NCBI RefSeq assembly: GCF_007995215.1
Contig: NZ_VCDK01000005.1
Coordinates: forward strand, 609,123-673,122
Direction of reading: 5' to 3'
Source of the DNA: Shimia ponticola
Lineage (GTDB): Bacteria > Pseudomonadota > Alphaproteobacteria > Rhodobacterales > Rhodobacteraceae
DNA length: 64,000 bases
Positions 55,223-63,886 of the stretch are shown here, piece after piece (the first letter of the stretch is position 1; every line of letters begins with the position of its first letter). The translations under genes were made by a program, and so were the position numbers. A model generated the notes under the pieces. That model was not told where the DNA came from. It searched no databases and saw nothing but the letters and a program-made list of their open reading frames with translations.

Positions 55223-56080
55223 TTAGGCTGCGTTCTTTGCGCGCTTGAGCTTCCATGGTTGCTCGACACCGGGGTTCTCTTCCAAGAGCTGGGTCGCAAT
55301 ATCCAGCTTTTTCGCCACCGGCTTCCCGAAGGCGGCCATCCGATCTCGCGCTTTCTTGATCAGGCTGACTTGATCGGCGTGATCAAGATTGGCGACCCGA
55401 CGTTCCTCAAGAACCGATGCAGCGGGCGTTTTCGTGCACAGAAATGCCAACGATGACCCGCGGATGAACGCCAGCGGTTCGAAATGATCTGCCCAAAGCT
55501 CCATCTGGACGGGAATCCACGGTTGCACGGTGTGAAGATAGTCCTGTTGCACCATGATCGTGCGCCCCGTGCGGAAGTAGGGCCAAAAGATTTCGGCCTG
55601 CGCATCCATGGATTTCCGCGACTTTGATGCATCATGGGCAAGCACATCAATCGGCGCGCCGTTCCACTGCGCCTCGGTTATATCCCCCTGATGGTGGACA
55701 ACATGGTCTGCAAAGGGCGCTAGCAGGTCTTTCGACAGCGGCAGCATATCGCGACCCTCAAAGGGCGCGATCCCGCTTTCATAGAGCACCGCCTTCTTGA
55801 TCTTTTCGTTGACGGTAAAACGGTCAAAGGCATGCACCACAGAGGCGTGTCCGGCATCCTGTATGCCGCCAGCAAATCGCGCCGTTGACCCGCCGACAAA
55901 ACAGCCAAGGTCGACAAACACTCCGTCTACCGACGAAAACGTTTGCCCAAGCCAATAATAGAATTGCGTTTCTTCCCAGGCCAACATGGACGGCACGGCC
56001 TTGGCCCTTGCTAAGTCCGCAGACTCTAGCGATTGCCAAGGTCGGTCTTTGAACAGGGCGGCTATATCTTCCAACATCAT
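55223..56080 (-). CDS. Class I SAM-dependent methyltransferase (TylF-like fold)
   Basis: A 285-residue protein whose core, GVFVDLGCFVGGSTARFAGGI, is a SAM-binding loop and whose VHAFDRFTVNE supplies the acidic ribose ligand. The later DVLAHDASKSRKSMDAQAEIFWPYF resembles TylF/macrocin O-methyltransferase-like proteins often found with surface glycan genes. The substrate is not known. It converges on the CoA-transferase gene (28 bases between stops) and is divergent from tRNA-Trp. Confidence 0.75.
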   Translation of the reverse strand: MMLEDIAALFKDRPWQSLESADLARAKAVPSMLAWEETQFYYWLGQTFSSVDGVFVDLGCFVGGSTARFAGGIQDAGHASVVHAFDRFTVNEKIKKAVLYESGIAPFEGRDMLPLSKDLLAPFADHVVHHQGDITEAQWNGAPIDVLAHDASKSRKSMDAQAEIFWPYFRTGRTIMVQQDYLHTVQPWIPVQMELWADHFEPLAFIRGSSLAFLCTKTPAASVLEERRVANLDHADQVSLIKKARDRMAAFGKPVAKKLDIATQLLEENPGVEQPWKLKRAKNAA

Positions 56081-56240
56081 ACCTCAAAACATGGCCCAAA
56101 AGCACAATACCACACACCGGGTTGTGCATTGGGATACACGCTGAAACAGCTTTCGCAAACCATTGCGCGATTCAGCACGTCTGCCGGGCCAGTTGGCTCT
56201 TGATCTCATCTGGGGGTTATCATAGTGCAAAGGTCGGCCT

Positions 56241-56316
56241 AGGGGTTTAGCTCAGTTGGTAGAGCATCGGTCTCCAAAACCGAGGGTCGTGGGTTCGAGT
56301 CCCTCAGCCCCTGCCA
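56241..56316 (+). tRNA. tRNA-Trp (anticodon CCA)
   Basis: A 76-base cloverleaf. The acceptor stem AGGGGTT pairs with AGCCCCT (one G-T), the D-arm has AGCTCAGTTGGTAGAGC, the anticodon loop TCTCCAAAA gives CCA, and the T-arm contains GGGTTCGAGTCCC. The CCA end is encoded. Its place upstream of secE-nusG is standard. Confidence 0.97.
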
Positions 56317-56435
56317 TTTCCAAGTCATAAGCAATCAGGTTGCCATGCCTTCGGCAGGCCCGCGCCGCGTTTTCGTCAAGTTCAGGCTCTAACACGTAGT
56401 CAGGATTTTTCCGTCCTGAATAGAGGAGCCCCCCA

Positions 56436-57242
56436 ATGCGCCTGTTCTTTTCGTTTATGCGTGCGCCGCTTTGGCTGAAGGTTGTCATGATTGTCGTCAT
56501 CATTGGCGGTGCACTTGTGCTGCGCGATGGCCGCGTGAGCGACATGGCCAAGGAACAAGCCGTGGCGTTTGCCGAGACGCAGGTCGGGGCGATGATGGAT
56601 CAGGCGCTGGCTGATGCCGCCGAGGCCATGGGCATGGAAAGCCTTGATCTGTTTGGGGCCGTGGGCGGGGGCGTCGGCGCGGGTGCTGCTGATGGCTTTG
56701 TGGCCAATAACGGCCACAAGACCGAACGCGTGGCGACGCCGGTGCAAAAAATCGACTGGAGAGAGCGTGCGACAACCTTGTGGAAGGATATCGTGGCATC
56801 GCCATTGGATTACCTGCCGTTGATCTTCTCTGTCGCAATCGGCCTGTTGTTTGTGGTTATGGTGCTGTCGTCGATCAAGCGCATGTTCAGCCGCTTGGGG
56901 CGGAAAGACCCTGATGCCCACAAAAGCAAATATGCAATGGAAACAAGCGTCGAGATGCCCGGCATGGATCTGGATGCCGCCTTTGCCGACCCCAAGGCCG
57001 CGCCGGATATGAAGGCGCTCTTGGCAAAGCAGAACGAACAAAAGCCCGCATCGACGGGTGGGCTTTCGCTCCGCGCCAGTGTGAAGGACACCGCCAAGAA
57101 GGCCGCCGCCAGCCAACAAAAGGCGGCCAAAGCGGCGCGCAAGAGGTCGTCCATAGGTCTGTCGTTGTTCGGCTCGCGCCAGCCGTCGGCCATGCTCAAA
57201 GCCAAGCTGGAAACCGACCCGTTTGACCGTCTGACAAGCTAA
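56436..57242 (+). CDS. Two-TM protein of unknown function between tRNA-Trp and secE
   Basis: A 268-residue protein with an N-terminal membrane helix (LWLKVVMIVVIIGGALVL) and a second at about 130-150 (LIFSVAIGLLFVVMVLSSI). Between them is an Ala/Glu-rich segment of about 100 residues that should lie in the periplasm. The C-terminal 110 residues are charged and lysine/alanine-rich (KDTAKKAAASQQKAAKAARK). No family is recognised. The ATG has GAGGAGCC upstream. Position between tRNA-Trp and secE suggests co-transcription with the secretion and transcription genes. Confidence 0.8.
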   Translation: MRLFFSFMRAPLWLKVVMIVVIIGGALVLRDGRVSDMAKEQAVAFAETQVGAMMDQALADAAEAMGMESLDLFGAVGGGVGAGAADGFVANNGHKTERVATPVQKIDWRERATTLWKDIVASPLDYLPLIFSVAIGLLFVVMVLSSIKRMFSRLGRKDPDAHKSKYAMETSVEMPGMDLDAAFADPKAAPDMKALLAKQNEQKPASTGGLSLRASVKDTAKKAAASQQKAAKAARKRSSIGLSLFGSRQPSAMLKAKLETDPFDRLTS

Positions 57243-57345
57243 CAAGAGTTTGCGCGCCGCTTGGCGCGGTTCAGCTTGAAACCCGCGGGCCTTGCGCGTA
57301 TGTCGCAAGCTGCACATTCGAAATGCCCGATAAGGATCACCGGCC

Positions 57346-57540
57346 ATGGCCTTCAATCCATCAAAGTTCATTCAGGAAACCCGCGCTGAGGTTTCGAAGG
57401 TTGTTTGGCCAACCCGCCGTGAGGTGACGCTGACAACCATCATGGTGTTCATCATGGCGGCCCTGACGGCAGTGTTCTTTTCGCTGGTTGATCTGGGTAT
57501 CCGCAGCGGCTTGACCGCGATCCTTGGGATGGCGGGCTAA
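57346..57540 (+). CDS. secE: Preprotein translocase subunit SecE
   Basis: A 64-residue single-helix SecE. The conserved amphipathic segment [24 protein letters not shown] leads into one membrane helix. It clamps SecY halves in the SecYEG channel. It is 143 bases upstream of nusG, the canonical order. Confidence 0.96.
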   Translation: MAFNPSKFIQETRAEVSKVVWPTRREVTLTTIMVFIMAALTAVFFSLVDLGIRSGLTAILGMAG

Positions 57541-57683
57541 CTCTTGATTCCGGGGCGAACGCCCGGTATCACGCCTCAATCCAGATTTTAGGCGCGCCCG
57601 ATTCGGCGCGCCGATTTGTTTCTGGGACATGGATTTGGCGGCGCTGGGCAAAGCCCTGCGCAAGAGATGAGAGGCCCGACAGC

Positions 57684-58217
57684 ATGGCAAAACGGTGGTA
57701 TTCGGTCAGCGTTCTTTCGAACTTCGAAAAGAAGATCGCCGAGCAAATTCGCCAAAAGGTCGCTGAACAGGAAATGGAAGACCAGATCGACGAAGTTCTG
57801 GTTCCAACCGAAGAAGTGATCGAAGTGCGCCGGGGCAAGAAGGTGACCGCTGAGCGGCGCTTTATGCCCGGTTATGTGCTGGTTCACATGGAAATGTCGG
57901 ATGAGGGGTATCACCTGATCCAGTCGATCAACCGTGTGACCGGGTTCCTTGGGCCACAAGGCCGTCCTATGCCGATGCGCGACGCTGAAGTGAACGGTAT
58001 TCTGAACCGCGTCCAAGAGGGTGAAGAAGCACCGAAGCTGATGATCAGCTTCGAGGTCGGCGAACAGGTCAAGGTCAATGACGGTCCGTTCGAGGACTTC
58101 GACGGTACAGTGGAAGAGGTCGACGACGAAAACCAGCGCCTCAAGGTCACGGTATCCATCTTTGGCCGCGCGACCCCTGTCGAACTGGAATACACGCAGG
58201 TCACAAAACAAAGCTAA
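57684..58217 (+). CDS. nusG: Transcription termination/antitermination protein NusG
   Basis: A 177-residue factor. The NGN domain starts [20 protein letters not shown] and holds [14 protein letters not shown]; the KOW domain has [22 protein letters not shown] and [18 protein letters not shown]. It binds RNA polymerase and links it to Rho or ribosomes. A strong terminator 23 bases behind shows that it is not simply co-transcribed with rplK here; an ompA-like gene intervenes. Confidence 0.97.
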   Translation: MAKRWYSVSVLSNFEKKIAEQIRQKVAEQEMEDQIDEVLVPTEEVIEVRRGKKVTAERRFMPGYVLVHMEMSDEGYHLIQSINRVTGFLGPQGRPMPMRDAEVNGILNRVQEGEEAPKLMISFEVGEQVKVNDGPFEDFDGTVEEVDDENQRLKVTVSIFGRATPVELEYTQVTKQS

Positions 58218-58240
58218 GACCGAGCATTCGGTTCTGAGAA

Positions 58241-58268
58241 AAAACGCCGCCTTTCTGGGCGGCGTTTT
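58241..58268 (+). terminator. Rho-independent terminator of secE-nusG
   Basis: A perfect 11-bp stem AAAACGCCGCC/GGCGGCGTTTT with a 6-base loop ends in four T residues, 23 bases after nusG. Confidence 0.85.
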
Positions 58269-58455
58269 GCGTTTGAGCATCGCAACTGGTGCAGTTTCGA
58301 CTCATTTTCGCGAATCAGGCGCAAAAAAAGAATCACTTCCCGGAAAAACGAATCAACAAATATTGACCCGCTCAGCTGGGTCGGTGCAATTTGTAGTATG
58401 GTGAACCAGATGTAGCGATTTTGCAGAGCTGCACAGCTCCCGGGGGGGAAGAGCA

Positions 58456-59706
58456 ATGAACATTACCAAAATACTGAAGGATCATGTGCCATGGGTGGCG
58501 CCGTCGGTTGCAATTGTTTTGGCGGCCACGGGTTTTTTCGATCGCGGCGGCAATGACGTCTCGCAACCTGCGCCTGCCAGCGTCGCCGTTGCAGCCGCCC
58601 CTCAGCCTGCAGTAGCCCCGGCGCCCGCGCCGGCCGTTGAAACGATTGCGGCGGCTCCTGCCGTGCCTGCAGCGCCTGTTGCTGCTCCTGCAGAGCAGCC
58701 CGCAGCGGTCGAGGTCACGCGCGCCGAAATTGTGGCTCCGTCCATCGCGGGGTTGGCCAACCCAACCACACAGCAGGGCGTTTCAACCGACAGGTCGTCA
58801 GTTGTCACCTTGCAAAGCGGCGTAACGCCTGTCGCGGCTGCTGCTCCGCAGCCCGCCCCGGTGCAGCAATCGCCGCTGAGCGGAGCAAATGCGGCGTCCT
58901 TCTTTGCCGCGGCTCAAGCAAATCTGGCGGCACAGAACTCTTGCAAGGCTGACTTGCGCGCATTGGTGGCACAGGCGCGGGTCTATTTCCCAAGCGGTGG
59001 TTTGAATGCGGATGCCGGCGGGATTGAACAGGCGCGCCTGATCGGAACCGTTGCACAAAATTGCCCAGGCGTTCGTATTCAGGTCGAAGGTCACTCTGAC
59101 GCCTCCGGCAACCCGGCCATCAACGAACGGCTGAGCCTTCAGCGGGCGGAAACGGTCATCCAGCGCATCGCCGCATCCGGCATCGAAGAAGGGCTGTTCA
59201 CTGCCAAAGGCTTTGGCTCCAGCTTTCCTTCGGGTCTGACAGGTCCACAGCCTTCGACCTTTTATGATCGCCGGGTCGAATTTTCGGTGATTGAGACGGT
59301 GACGCCGGTTGCATTCAGCTCGACGGCCAACTTTGGCACCACGGTGTCGTCCTGCGTGGCAGAGCTTCAGGCGGCGGTACTGCGCGAACAACTTTTCTTT
59401 GCGCCGCGCTCCATCGCAGTTCAGCCTGCACAAATGGATTCGGCCTATCAACTCGCCACCAAGGCAGCCGCCTGTCCAGATGCGCGCCTGCGGATCGTGG
59501 GGCAGCATACGGATGCACCCGGCATGGGCGAAAACATCTCGACCGGGTTGCTGCGCGCCAAGGCCTTGATGAGCATGCTGGTGGCGCGCGGTGTGCCTGC
59601 CGAGCAGGTGATCATTGCCGCACCATCGGTGTCGATGGCGTTGCCCGGTCAACCTTCGGCTCCAAAAAGCCGGATCGACTTTGACGTGATCATCGAAGAT
59701 CTCTGA
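58456..59706 (+). CDS. OmpA family protein with two tandem OmpA-like domains
   Basis: A 416-residue envelope protein. A short N-terminal hydrophobic segment (VAPSVAIVLAATGFF) is followed by about 110 residues rich in Ala and Pro. The first OmpA-like domain (about 175-280) has YFPSGGLNADAGGIEQARLI, EGHSDASGNPAINERLSLQRA; a second, diverged domain (about 295-416) has VGQHTDAPGMGENISTGLLRA. The domains normally bind peptidoglycan diaminopimelate; the second keeps the TDAxG pattern. It is inserted between nusG and rplK with its own terminators on both sides. Confidence 0.85.
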   Translation: MNITKILKDHVPWVAPSVAIVLAATGFFDRGGNDVSQPAPASVAVAAAPQPAVAPAPAPAVETIAAAPAVPAAPVAAPAEQPAAVEVTRAEIVAPSIAGLANPTTQQGVSTDRSSVVTLQSGVTPVAAAAPQPAPVQQSPLSGANAASFFAAAQANLAAQNSCKADLRALVAQARVYFPSGGLNADAGGIEQARLIGTVAQNCPGVRIQVEGHSDASGNPAINERLSLQRAETVIQRIAASGIEEGLFTAKGFGSSFPSGLTGPQPSTFYDRRVEFSVIETVTPVAFSSTANFGTTVSSCVAELQAAVLREQLFFAPRSIAVQPAQMDSAYQLATKAAACPDARLRIVGQHTDAPGMGENISTGLLRAKALMSMLVARGVPAEQVIIAAPSVSMALPGQPSAPKSRIDFDVIIEDL

Positions 59707-59730
59707 TCCTGATCACGTGCCGTGAATGCG

Positions 59731-59764
59731 AAAGGGCAAGGCAGATCGCCTTGCCCTTTTTGCG
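59731..59764 (+). terminator. Rho-independent terminator after the OmpA-family gene
   Basis: A perfect 12-bp stem AAAGGGCAAGGC/GCCTTGCCCTTT with a 5-base loop is followed by TT, starting 25 bases after the stop. Confidence 0.85.
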
Positions 59765-59964
59765 TCCCAGGGACGGACAGACGAACGCCGCCCAAACACT
59801 TGCCAAACACACACGCCCCATCTAAACGGCACATCTGCGGTCATGGGAGGATTCTCTTGGCAGCAATCCCTGTGGGAGGCGCGCGCATCGCGATGTGCAG
59901 ACCGGACCACATCACACATATCCCGACGGGCGCGCCCGGAGGGAGTTGAGAAAGGAAGATACCA

Positions 59965-60390
59965 ATGGCTAAGAAGCTTGCTGGTACAATGAAGCTGCAG
60001 GTTCCTGCAGGTCAGGCAAACCCATCCCCACCAGTGGGTCCTGCGCTGGGTCAGCGCGGCATCAACATCATGGAATTCTGCAAGGCGTTCAACGCCAAGA
60101 CGCAGGACATGGAGCCAGGCGCGCCATGCCCAACCGTGATCACCTACTATCAGGACAAGTCCTTCACGATGGACATCAAGACGCCACCAGCGTCGTACTA
60201 CCTGAAGAAGGCCGCAAAGCTGAAGTCGGGCGCAAACAACCCATCGCGCGAAGTCGCGGGTTATGTGACCGCCGCGCAGGTGAAAGAAATCGCCGAAGCG
60301 AAGATGAAAGATCTCAACGCCAACGACATCGAAGGCGCAATGCAGATCATCCTGGGCTCTGCCCGCTCCATGGGCATCGAGGTGAAGTAA
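59965..60390 (+). CDS. rplK: 50S ribosomal protein L11
   Basis: A 141-residue ribosomal protein of the GTPase-associated centre. It begins [20 protein letters not shown] and has the conserved [22 protein letters not shown], and the RNA-binding C-terminal half with [10 protein letters not shown]. Codon use is strongly biased. It is followed by rplA after one base. Its promoter must lie in the 200 bases after the upstream terminator. Confidence 0.98.
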   Translation: MAKKLAGTMKLQVPAGQANPSPPVGPALGQRGINIMEFCKAFNAKTQDMEPGAPCPTVITYYQDKSFTMDIKTPPASYYLKKAAKLKSGANNPSREVAGYVTAAQVKEIAEAKMKDLNANDIEGAMQIILGSARSMGIEVK

Positions 60391-60391
60391 G

Positions 60392-61093
60392 ATGGCAAAG
60401 CTCGGAAAACGCACCAAAGCCGCTCGTGAAGCATTCGCAGGCAAAGCCGATGTGACCGTCGAAGAGGCTGTCGCACTGGTCAAAGGCAACGCAAACGCGA
60501 AATTCGACGAAACCGTCGAAATCGCGATGAACCTGGGCGTTGACCCACGTCACGCAGACCAAATGGTCCGCGGCACGGTCTCGCTGCCAAACGGCACCGG
60601 TAAAACCGTTCGCGTTGCAGTGTTCGCACGTGGCCCAAAGGCCGACGAAGCGACTGCTGCTGGCGCAGACATCGTGGGTGCAGAAGACTTGATGGAAACC
60701 GTCCAAGGCGGCACCATCGACTTTGACCGCTGCATCGCAACCCCGGACATGATGCCCATTGTTGGCCGTCTGGGTAAGGTGCTTGGCCCACGCAACCTGA
60801 TGCCGAACCCAAAGGTCGGTACCGTGACCATGGACGTCAAAGAGGCTGTCGAGGCGGCCAAAGGCGGTCAGGTTCAGTTCAAAGCTGAGAAAGCCGGTGT
60901 TGTTCACGCAGGCGTCGGCAAAGCCTCGTTCGACGAAGGCAAGCTGGTCGAAAACATCCGCGCCTTCGTGGACGCTGTTGCCAAAGCCAAACCAGCAGGC
61001 GCCAAAGGCACCTACATGAAAAAGGTCGCTATCAGCTCCACCATGGGCCCAGGCGTGACCATCGACGTGTCGAACGCGGTCAGCGAACAGTAA
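60392..61093 (+). CDS. rplA: 50S ribosomal protein L1
   Basis: A 233-residue ribosomal protein that forms the L1 stalk and, when free, can repress its own operon. Landmarks are [13 protein letters not shown], the [14 protein letters not shown] strand, [24 protein letters not shown] and the C-terminal [17 protein letters not shown]. It starts one base after rplK. A terminator follows and rplJ is not the next gene. Confidence 0.98.
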   Translation: MAKLGKRTKAAREAFAGKADVTVEEAVALVKGNANAKFDETVEIAMNLGVDPRHADQMVRGTVSLPNGTGKTVRVAVFARGPKADEATAAGADIVGAEDLMETVQGGTIDFDRCIATPDMMPIVGRLGKVLGPRNLMPNPKVGTVTMDVKEAVEAAKGGQVQFKAEKAGVVHAGVGKASFDEGKLVENIRAFVDAVAKAKPAGAKGTYMKKVAISSTMGPGVTIDVSNAVSEQ

Positions 61094-61118
61094 ACGCGAC
61101 GTTTCCACAGAGTTTCGA

Positions 61119-61146
61119 AAGGGCGCCTTTGGGCGCCCTTTTTTGT
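61119..61146 (+). terminator. Rho-independent terminator of rplK-rplA
   Basis: A perfect 9-bp stem AAGGGCGCC/GGCGCCCTT with a 4-base loop is followed by five T residues, 25 bases after rplA. Confidence 0.88.
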
Positions 61147-61262
61147 TGTGGGAATGTCACGTGTTCCCTTTTAACGCGATTTTTTAGGGCATCCTCGGAC
61201 TCCTGACCGCCGACTCGGCTTACGGATCTTCACGTGGGGGCGGTTCTTGATTGAGGATCGCA

Positions 61263-63359
61263 ATGAGTGTTCAGGGTGTAGGTGGATCAGCCGGGTCCAC
61301 GTCGATTGTCCAAGACGAAGTAGTTCGCGCGCAGCTTCTAGACACATCAACGACTGACGGTCGTCGTCTTCGGAGACAGGCCAAGCTGCTGGACAAGCTC
61401 CATCTCGTGTCAGGGGTCCAGTTGGACCAAGATGCCGATCTGATCCCGCATTTCATCGATCACTATACCGGGCTGGGCGTGGTTTCGCGCCGCATTCACC
61501 TCGTACTCCACAGTGCATCCGAGGAGCGTGCCGAGCGGATGAAACATGTGCTCATTCAAGCGGGAGCGGCGAAACCTTGGACATGGGTTGGTGACTTTAA
61601 GCCCGGCGGCATGTGGCGCAGGCGCGTGCGTCTGCAAGCAGCGCGGCTGAAATTCAGCGATTGGGTCCTGGTCCCGGAAATTGATGAACTGCAGGTCTAT
61701 CCCAATGGATTGGCCACAACCGTGGACGCAGCAGCCAAACGGGGGGCGGACTGGCTGAGCGGCGCGCTTTTTGATGATGCGCTGTCAAAGTCAAACGCTG
61801 CAAAGGCCCTGTTTTTTCGCGCGTCGGTTATTCCAAATCGCGATTTCACCGGAATTGATGCTGAGCGCACCGCAGCGGCGGCAATCGAAACGGCTCAAGA
61901 CCGGGGCTATGATTTGAACGACCCGACCAACAGCCGGGTTGAGCGGTTGGCAAGGGCGGCAAAGTACCGTCTTTTGACGTTGTCAGCAGAGGACCTGGAG
62001 CGTGACGCGGAAGCATCGACTTTGCCCGAGCGCGCGCGTCTGACCCATGCCGTCAAATTGGCCAGATGGGATGCCGAGGCAGAGGCGATGGGCCTATCTG
62101 ACCCTTCAAGAGCGGTCGCTGTTCAGGACAAGCCGAGCGATGTCGTTGCGGCTCTGCGACAAGTCTCCAAGCAAGAAGCACAGGTATTTGCAGCACCCGG
62201 CTGGCGGGTGACGCAGCTGACACCAGGCGGATTTGGGGCCGCGTGGCATTCGCATAGCTATTACGACATTCACTCGATCGATCCGGACAGCAAATTTGCT
62301 GCAGCGATCCGCAGCACGATGCCCATGCGTAGAAACCTTGCCACGGACACGGTCGAAGTCGGGGTCGTTGACCTGCATCGCGGCGGGTTTGAACCGCTCG
62401 GAACCAGTAATGCTTGGTCATGGCAGCAAGGTCCGATGGCGCAGTTCACACCAGCGGGTGACTTGATCTGGAACGATCTGGAAGACGCGCGCCATGTGGT
62501 CCGCTTATCGCTCCTTGGCACCTCCGCCATACGCACCTACGACAGGCCAGCCTATGCGGTGACGCCAGATGGGCAAGGCTATCTCTCTGTGTGCATGGCG
62601 CGGCTTTATCGTGTGCGGCCGGCCTATGGGTACGCGGGAGGCACGGAGGCGTGCCCTGATCATCCGGCCCCGCAAGATGACGGGCTGTGGTATGTTGATT
62701 TCGCCACCGGCGCATCGCGGCTGGTTCTCCCAACCGCCCAAGCTGTCGCAGCGGTGATGCGCACAATGACAAAGGAAGAGCAGTTCGCGTTTCGTCGTGG
62801 CACATTTGTCTATTGGATGAACCATGTGAAGATCAGCCCGAACGGCAAACGCTTCACATTGAAGCTGAGATGGCGTGAGCCGGGGAAACCCTTTGATGGT
62901 GCAAGCATCACTTGCAATCTGGATGGGTCTGATCTGCGGGTGCTGTCGCGGGCGACATCGCATGTCATGTGGTACGGCGACGATCATCTGTTCTGGTGGG
63001 ATCTGCGCGGCAAACAGGTCGTGCTTGGCGCGGACATTCCGTTCGAGGAAGGTATCCCCCCACAACCACTTGCCCCCGGGGTGTTTGATCTGAACCCGCA
63101 TGCGCGCCTGGTGCCCGGAACGTTAGATCAGATGTTCTTTGACGAGCCTTATAATTCGACGGTCAAACTGTTCATGGTCGATCTGAGGACCAAGGCCGTG
63201 GAAAGCATCGCGCAGTTTGGGGGGCACTTGCCGCCCGGCGGGCCATTCAGATGCGACCTGCATCCGGTGCCGACGCCTGACGGGCAACGTGTTCTTGTTA
63301 CATCGCTGGCTAGTGGCTCTCGGCAACTCTGGATTGCTGAGCGAGACACGCAAAGCTGA
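61263..63359 (+). CDS. GT-A-like glycosyltransferase fused to a beta-propeller-like domain
   Basis: A 698-residue protein of two parts. Residues about 30-290 look like a diverged GT2/GT92-type transferase: HFIDHYTGLGV resembles the nucleotide-binding start of such enzymes, and WVLVPEIDELQVYP sits where the metal-binding DxDE would be. From about 305 to the end, repeating units such as TPDGQGYLSV, SPNGKRFTLKL, NLDGSDLRVLS, HLFWWDL and TPDGQRVLVTS fit a WD40/TolB-like or oligogalacturonate-lyase-like propeller. No signal peptide is seen. A TTG at 61251 could start it, but the ATG at 61263 with GAGGATCG is preferred. The fusion is unfamiliar to me. Confidence 0.75.
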   Translation: MSVQGVGGSAGSTSIVQDEVVRAQLLDTSTTDGRRLRRQAKLLDKLHLVSGVQLDQDADLIPHFIDHYTGLGVVSRRIHLVLHSASEERAERMKHVLIQAGAAKPWTWVGDFKPGGMWRRRVRLQAARLKFSDWVLVPEIDELQVYPNGLATTVDAAAKRGADWLSGALFDDALSKSNAAKALFFRASVIPNRDFTGIDAERTAAAAIETAQDRGYDLNDPTNSRVERLARAAKYRLLTLSAEDLERDAEASTLPERARLTHAVKLARWDAEAEAMGLSDPSRAVAVQDKPSDVVAALRQVSKQEAQVFAAPGWRVTQLTPGGFGAAWHSHSYYDIHSIDPDSKFAAAIRSTMPMRRNLATDTVEVGVVDLHRGGFEPLGTSNAWSWQQGPMAQFTPAGDLIWNDLEDARHVVRLSLLGTSAIRTYDRPAYAVTPDGQGYLSVCMARLYRVRPAYGYAGGTEACPDHPAPQDDGLWYVDFATGASRLVLPTAQAVAAVMRTMTKEEQFAFRRGTFVYWMNHVKISPNGKRFTLKLRWREPGKPFDGASITCNLDGSDLRVLSRATSHVMWYGDDHLFWWDLRGKQVVLGADIPFEEGIPPQPLAPGVFDLNPHARLVPGTLDQMFFDEPYNSTVKLFMVDLRTKAVESIAQFGGHLPPGGPFRCDLHPVPTPDGQRVLVTSLASGSRQLWIAERDTQS

Positions 63360-63410
63360 CAGAGTGTTATGGCCATCGAAGCTGGGTTCGGGAGGTCTCA
63401 AGCAACAAAA

Positions 63411-63437
63411 AACCGCGCTGAGCGTGTCAGCGCGGTT
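63411..63437 (-). terminator. Terminator between convergent genes, mainly minus strand
   Basis: A perfect 11-bp stem AACCGCGCTGA/TCAGCGCGGTT with a 5-base loop. On the minus strand it runs into TTTTTTGTTG, so it ends the small exported protein gene; on the plus strand only CGTTTGCG follows. Confidence 0.85.
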
Positions 63438-63475
63438 CGTTTGCGTCTCATTCATGAGATGCGAATGGTAAAATC

Positions 63476-63793
63476 TTACCGGATATCGATGATGCCTTGG
63501 TCGACAACTTCACCGCCGACGACCAGCTTGGCGACGACGTCATTGGTTGCGCCGAGGCCGAGGTTGATGCGGACGTCTGTGTTGGCGCCAGCGTTGACTG
63601 AGGCCATGCCCAGCACGTCACCTTTCAGCGTTTCGATCTGCACGAAACCGGCGTCCAGTGCGCGGACGTTATCGATGTTGATATAGCTTGCGCGGTCATC
63701 AGCGTCTTCGAGGATGCCCAGCGAGTTCGTTGCCGAAGCGGCGGTGGCTGTCAGGGCGATGGCGGTGGCGGCGATTGCAAATTTCTTGAACAT
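63476..63793 (-). CDS. Small exported protein, tandem paralogue 1
   Basis: A 105-residue protein. A signal peptide (FKKFAIAATAIALTATAASA) precedes a mature domain of about 85 residues: TNSLGILEDADDRASYINID, then alternating beta-like strands and the end LVVGGEVVDQGIIDIR. No Cys is present. The family is not recognised. AGGACATC lies before the ATG at 63793, which is preferred over an earlier in-frame ATG at 63823. Its C-terminus is nearly identical to that of the next gene upstream. Confidence 0.82.
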   Translation of the reverse strand: MFKKFAIAATAIALTATAASATNSLGILEDADDRASYINIDNVRALDAGFVQIETLKGDVLGMASVNAGANTDVRINLGLGATNDVVAKLVVGGEVVDQGIIDIR

Positions 63794-63846
63794 GAGATGT
63801 CCTTTCAAAGTCGGGATGCTCATCAGAGCATGTGAAGGGGAGGGGT

Positions 63847-63868
63847 GGCCCCGCAGGATCGCGGGGCC
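63847..63868 (-). repeat. Hairpin between the tandem paralogues
   Basis: A perfect 8-bp stem GGCCCCGC/GCGGGGCC with a 6-base loop lies 19 bases after the stop of the right-edge gene. It lacks a T-run, so it may stabilise the upstream message or partly terminate it. Confidence 0.55.
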
Positions 63869-63886
63869 GAAGGGGATGCGTCGCTC

